Shown in pieces: positions 13,399 through 15,457 of a stretch of DNA of 15,457 nt. The number at the start of each line of letters is the position of its first letter. Positions within the stretch are counted from its first letter, which is position 1. Both the position numbers and the translations under genes were made by a program. Below the pieces are notes generated by a model. It had not been told where the DNA came from, searched no databases, and was given only the letters and a program-made list of their open reading frames with translations. The stretch comes from Actinomycetes bacterium (lineage in GTDB: Bacteria > Actinomycetota > Actinomycetes > Actinomycetales > Cellulomonadaceae). The DNA lies in the NCBI GenBank assembly GCA_021793115.1, contig JAJYTJ010000087.1, positions 1-15,457 on the forward strand, read 5' to 3'.

Positions 13399-14574
13399 GT
13401 GGCGCAGACGCCCGACATCAAGTACTCGTTCGGCCTCTGGACCGTCGGCTGGCAGGCGCAGGACCCGTTCGGCCTGCCCACCCGCGCGGCCCTCGACCCG
13501 GTCGAGTCCATCCACAAGCTCGCCGAGATCGGTGCGTGGGGCTTCACGTTCCACGACAACGACGTCTTCCCCTTCGACGCCGACGACGCGGACCGCCGCG
13601 CCCGCATCGACGCCGTGAAGAAGGCGGCCGACGAGACCGGCCTGGTCATCGAGATGGTGACCACCAACACGTTCACGCACCCGGTGTTCAAGGACGGCGC
13701 GTTCACGTCGAACGACCGCGCCATCCGCCGCTTCGGCCTGCGCAAGGTCCTCCGCAACGTCGACCTGACCGCCGAGCTCGGCGCCAAGACGTTCGTCATG
13801 TGGGGCGGCCGCGAGGGCGTCGAGTACGACAACTCGAAGGACCTGCACGCCGCGCACGCCCGCTACGCCGAGGGCATCGACGCCGTCGCCGCCTACATCA
13901 AGCACCAGGGCTACGACATCAAGATCGCCCTCGAGCCCAAGCCGAACGAGCCCCGCGGCGACATCTTCCTGCCGTCGATCGGCCACGCCCTGGCCCTCAT
14001 CGACTCGCTCGACAACGGCGACATCGTCGGCCTCAACCCCGAGACCGGCCACGAGCAGATGGCGACGCTCAACTACACGCACGGCCTGGCGCTCGCCCTC
14101 TACCGGGGCAAGCTGTTCCACATCGACCTCAACGGCCAGCACGGCCCGAAGTTCGACCAGGACCTCGTCTTCGGCCACGGCGACCTGCTCTCGGCGTTCT
14201 TCACCGTCGACCTGCTCGAGAACGGCTTCCCGAACGGCGGCCCCCGCTACGAGGGCCCCCGCCACTTCGACTACAAGCCGAGCCGCACCGAGGGCCCCAA
14301 CGGCGTGTGGGACTCCGCGAAGGCGAACATCGAGACCTACACGATCCTCGCCCGCAAGGCCGCCGAGTACCGGGCCGACCCGGAGGTCAAGGAGGCCCAG
14401 AAGTACGCGGGCATCTTCGAGCTCGGCGAGACGACGATGGCCGCCGGTGAGACGTTCGAGGACTTCCTCGCGGACCGCTCGACGCGGGAGGACTTCGACT
14501 TCGACACGGCCGCCGAGCGCGAGTACGGCCTGGTGCGCCTGCACCAGCTCGCCCTGGCCCACCTCATCGGCTGA
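13399..14574 (+). CDS. xylA: Xylose isomerase
   Basis: This 391-residue enzyme interconverts D-xylose and D-xylulose using two divalent metal ions. It is the short, actinobacterial class of xylose isomerase. Catalytic and metal residues are all present, each two positions earlier than in the Actinoplanes enzyme: H52 and D55 (FHDND), W135 (VMWGGREG), E179 and K181 ([10 protein letters not shown]), E215, H218, D243 (FHIDLN), D253, D255 and D290. The GTG start at 13399 follows GAGGAG by a short spacer and yields the usual MAQTP-type N-terminus. It is divergent from the ROK regulator and followed by xylB after 97 bases, with a large hairpin in the gap. Expression is probably xylose-induced through the adjacent regulator. 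Confidence 0.97.
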   Translation: MAQTPDIKYSFGLWTVGWQAQDPFGLPTRAALDPVESIHKLAEIGAWGFTFHDNDVFPFDADDADRRARIDAVKKAADETGLVIEMVTTNTFTHPVFKDGAFTSNDRAIRRFGLRKVLRNVDLTAELGAKTFVMWGGREGVEYDNSKDLHAAHARYAEGIDAVAAYIKHQGYDIKIALEPKPNEPRGDIFLPSIGHALALIDSLDNGDIVGLNPETGHEQMATLNYTHGLALALYRGKLFHIDLNGQHGPKFDQDLVFGHGDLLSAFFTVDLLENGFPNGGPRYEGPRHFDYKPSRTEGPNGVWDSAKANIETYTILARKAAEYRADPEVKEAQKYAGIFELGETTMAAGETFEDFLADRSTREDFDFDTAAEREYGLVRLHQLALAHLIG

Positions 14575-14593
14575 CCCACCCCTCTCCCACCTT

Positions 14594-14645
14594 CGCAACG
14601 TCCGAGGGTTCGTGTGCCCTGGGCACCGAACCCTCGGACGTTGCG
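14594..14645 (+). terminator. Large xylA-xylB intercistronic hairpin
   Basis: A perfect 19-base stem pairs 14594-14612 (starting CGCAACG) with 14627-14645. Inside it a second stem, GTGCC/GGCAC, closes a CTG loop, with one unpaired T between the two stems. No U-run follows. It could end some xylA transcripts or protect their 3' ends, giving more isomerase than kinase. It might also be a copy of a dispersed genomic repeat. Confidence 0.6.
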
Positions 14646-14671
14646 GGTTCTACTCGATGTGGAGGAATGAC

Positions 14672-15457
14672 ATGGCGCTCGTCGCCGGCGTGGACTCGTC
14701 CACGCAGTCCTGCAAGGTCGTCGTGCGCGACGCCGAGACGGGCGCCCTGGTGCGCACCGGCCGTGCGACGCACCCCGACGGCACCGAGGTCGCGCCCCGG
14801 CACTGGTGGGACGCGCTGCAGACCGCCATCGCCGCCGCCGGCGGGCTCGACGACGTCGACGCCGTGTCGGTCGGCGGCCAGCAGCACGGCATGGTCACGC
14901 TCGACGCGTCCGGCGAGGTGGTCCGGGACGCGCTGCTGTGGAACGACACCCGCTCGGCGGATGCCGCCCTCGACCTCATCGCCGAGATGGGAGGCCCGGC
15001 GGCGTCCGCACAGGCCTGCGGCTCCGTGCTCGTCGCGTCGCTGACCATCACCAAGCTGCGCTGGCTGCGCGACGCCGAACCGGACAACGCCGCCAAGGTC
15101 GCGGCGGTGTGCCTGCCGCACGACTGGCTGACGTGGAAGCTGTCCGGCGCGACCGGCTTCGACACCCTCGTCACCGACCGCTCCGACGCGTCCGGCACGG
15201 GGTACTGGTCGCCGTTCGACGAGGCCTACCGTCCCGACCTGCTCCGGCTGGCCCTCGGCTCCACGCCGGCGCTCCCCCGCGTCCTGGCGCCGTCGGAGGG
15301 CGGCCACCGCCTTGCCGGCGGCGGCGCGATCCTCGGCCCCGGCGCGGGCGACAACGCCGGCGCCGCGCTCGCCCTGGGTCTGACCCCCGGGGACGTCTCC
15401 GTGTCGATCGGCACGTCCGGCGTCGTCGGCGCCGTCTCGGCCGCGCCCGTGGCCGAC
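14672..15457 (+). CDS. xylB: Xylulokinase, N-terminal 262 residues (gene continues beyond window)
   Basis: The frame is open from ATG 14672 to the end of the window. It encodes the first FGGY domain and the beginning of the second. It phosphorylates D-xylulose to xylulose 5-phosphate, feeding the pentose phosphate pathway. Visible family features are the N-terminal phosphate-binding strand [24 protein letters not shown] (68-75), WNDTR (90-94), [12 protein letters not shown] (148-159), [12 protein letters not shown], and the catalytic aspartate D227 in GAGDN, followed by IGTSG. GGAGG precedes the ATG by a few bases. It lies 97 bases after xylA in the same orientation, with the large hairpin between, so it is probably co-transcribed at reduced level. 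The remainder of the C-terminal domain is outside the window. Confidence 0.95.
   Translation, partial: MALVAGVDSSTQSCKVVVRDAETGALVRTGRATHPDGTEVAPRHWWDALQTAIAAAGGLDDVDAVSVGGQQHGMVTLDASGEVVRDALLWNDTRSADAALDLIAEMGGPAASAQACGSVLVASLTITKLRWLRDAEPDNAAKVAAVCLPHDWLTWKLSGATGFDTLVTDRSDASGTGYWSPFDEAYRPDLLRLALGSTPALPRVLAPSEGGHRLAGGGAILGPGAGDNAGAALALGLTPGDVSVSIGTSGVVGAVSAAPVAD

Noticed and set aside
1..15457. Mobile elements, CRISPR arrays, tRNA or rRNA genes
   Set aside because: No transposase, integrase, regularly spaced repeats, cloverleaf or ribosomal RNA sequence was found on either strand.

Overview
The window is very GC-rich, uses GTG starts freely, and shows a near-absolute preference for G or C at third codon positions. 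This points to a high-GC actinobacterium. The xylR-xylA-xylB arrangement with an Actinoplanes/Streptomyces-type xylose isomerase would suit a Cellulomonadaceae or Promicromonosporaceae member, but that placement is inference. No tRNA, rRNA, CRISPR array or mobile element was seen, and no gene-free stretch exceeds 300 bases.

Layout. (1) 1-249: the 3' end of a PLP-enzyme-like gene, possibly threonine aldolase. (2) 377-4304, minus strand: a four-gene operon. In transcription order it encodes a class II aldolase fused to a short-chain dehydrogenase, a small cupin, an LsrF-type class I aldolase/thiolase, and a stand-alone FucA-type class II aldolase. (3) 4541-5257, minus: a GntR-family (UTRA) regulator. 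(4) 5420-12003, plus: a six-gene operon of mtnA, a sugar-binding lipoprotein, an RbsA-type ATPase, an RbsC-type permease, mtnK and a FucU/RbsD mutarotase. (5) 12000-15457: a xylose module with a ROK repressor (minus), xylA and the first 262 codons of xylB (plus).

How it works together. Sections 2-4 look like one regulon for importing and degrading a 5-substituted ribose, either 5-deoxyribose or 5-methylthioribose. A binding-protein ABC importer brings in the sugar, the mutarotase supplies the right anomer, MtnK makes the 1-phosphate and MtnA makes the ribulose 1-phosphate. A class II aldolase would then split this into DHAP plus an aldehyde (acetaldehyde or methylthioacetaldehyde), and the fused dehydrogenase may handle the aldehyde. 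This is the logic of the known DHAP shunt / 5-deoxyribose disposal pathway, here built around uptake and enlarged with an LsrF homologue, a second aldolase and a cupin whose roles are open.

An identical 13-bp palindrome, GTTGTCGGACAAC, lies in front of both operons flanking gntR. At mtnA it sits where transcription should start from a well-formed TTGACA-18-TACGGT promoter, so the GntR protein very probably represses both arms. The xylose module has its own promoter and a candidate ROK operator. It meets the deoxypentose operon tail-to-tail with overlapping stop codons.
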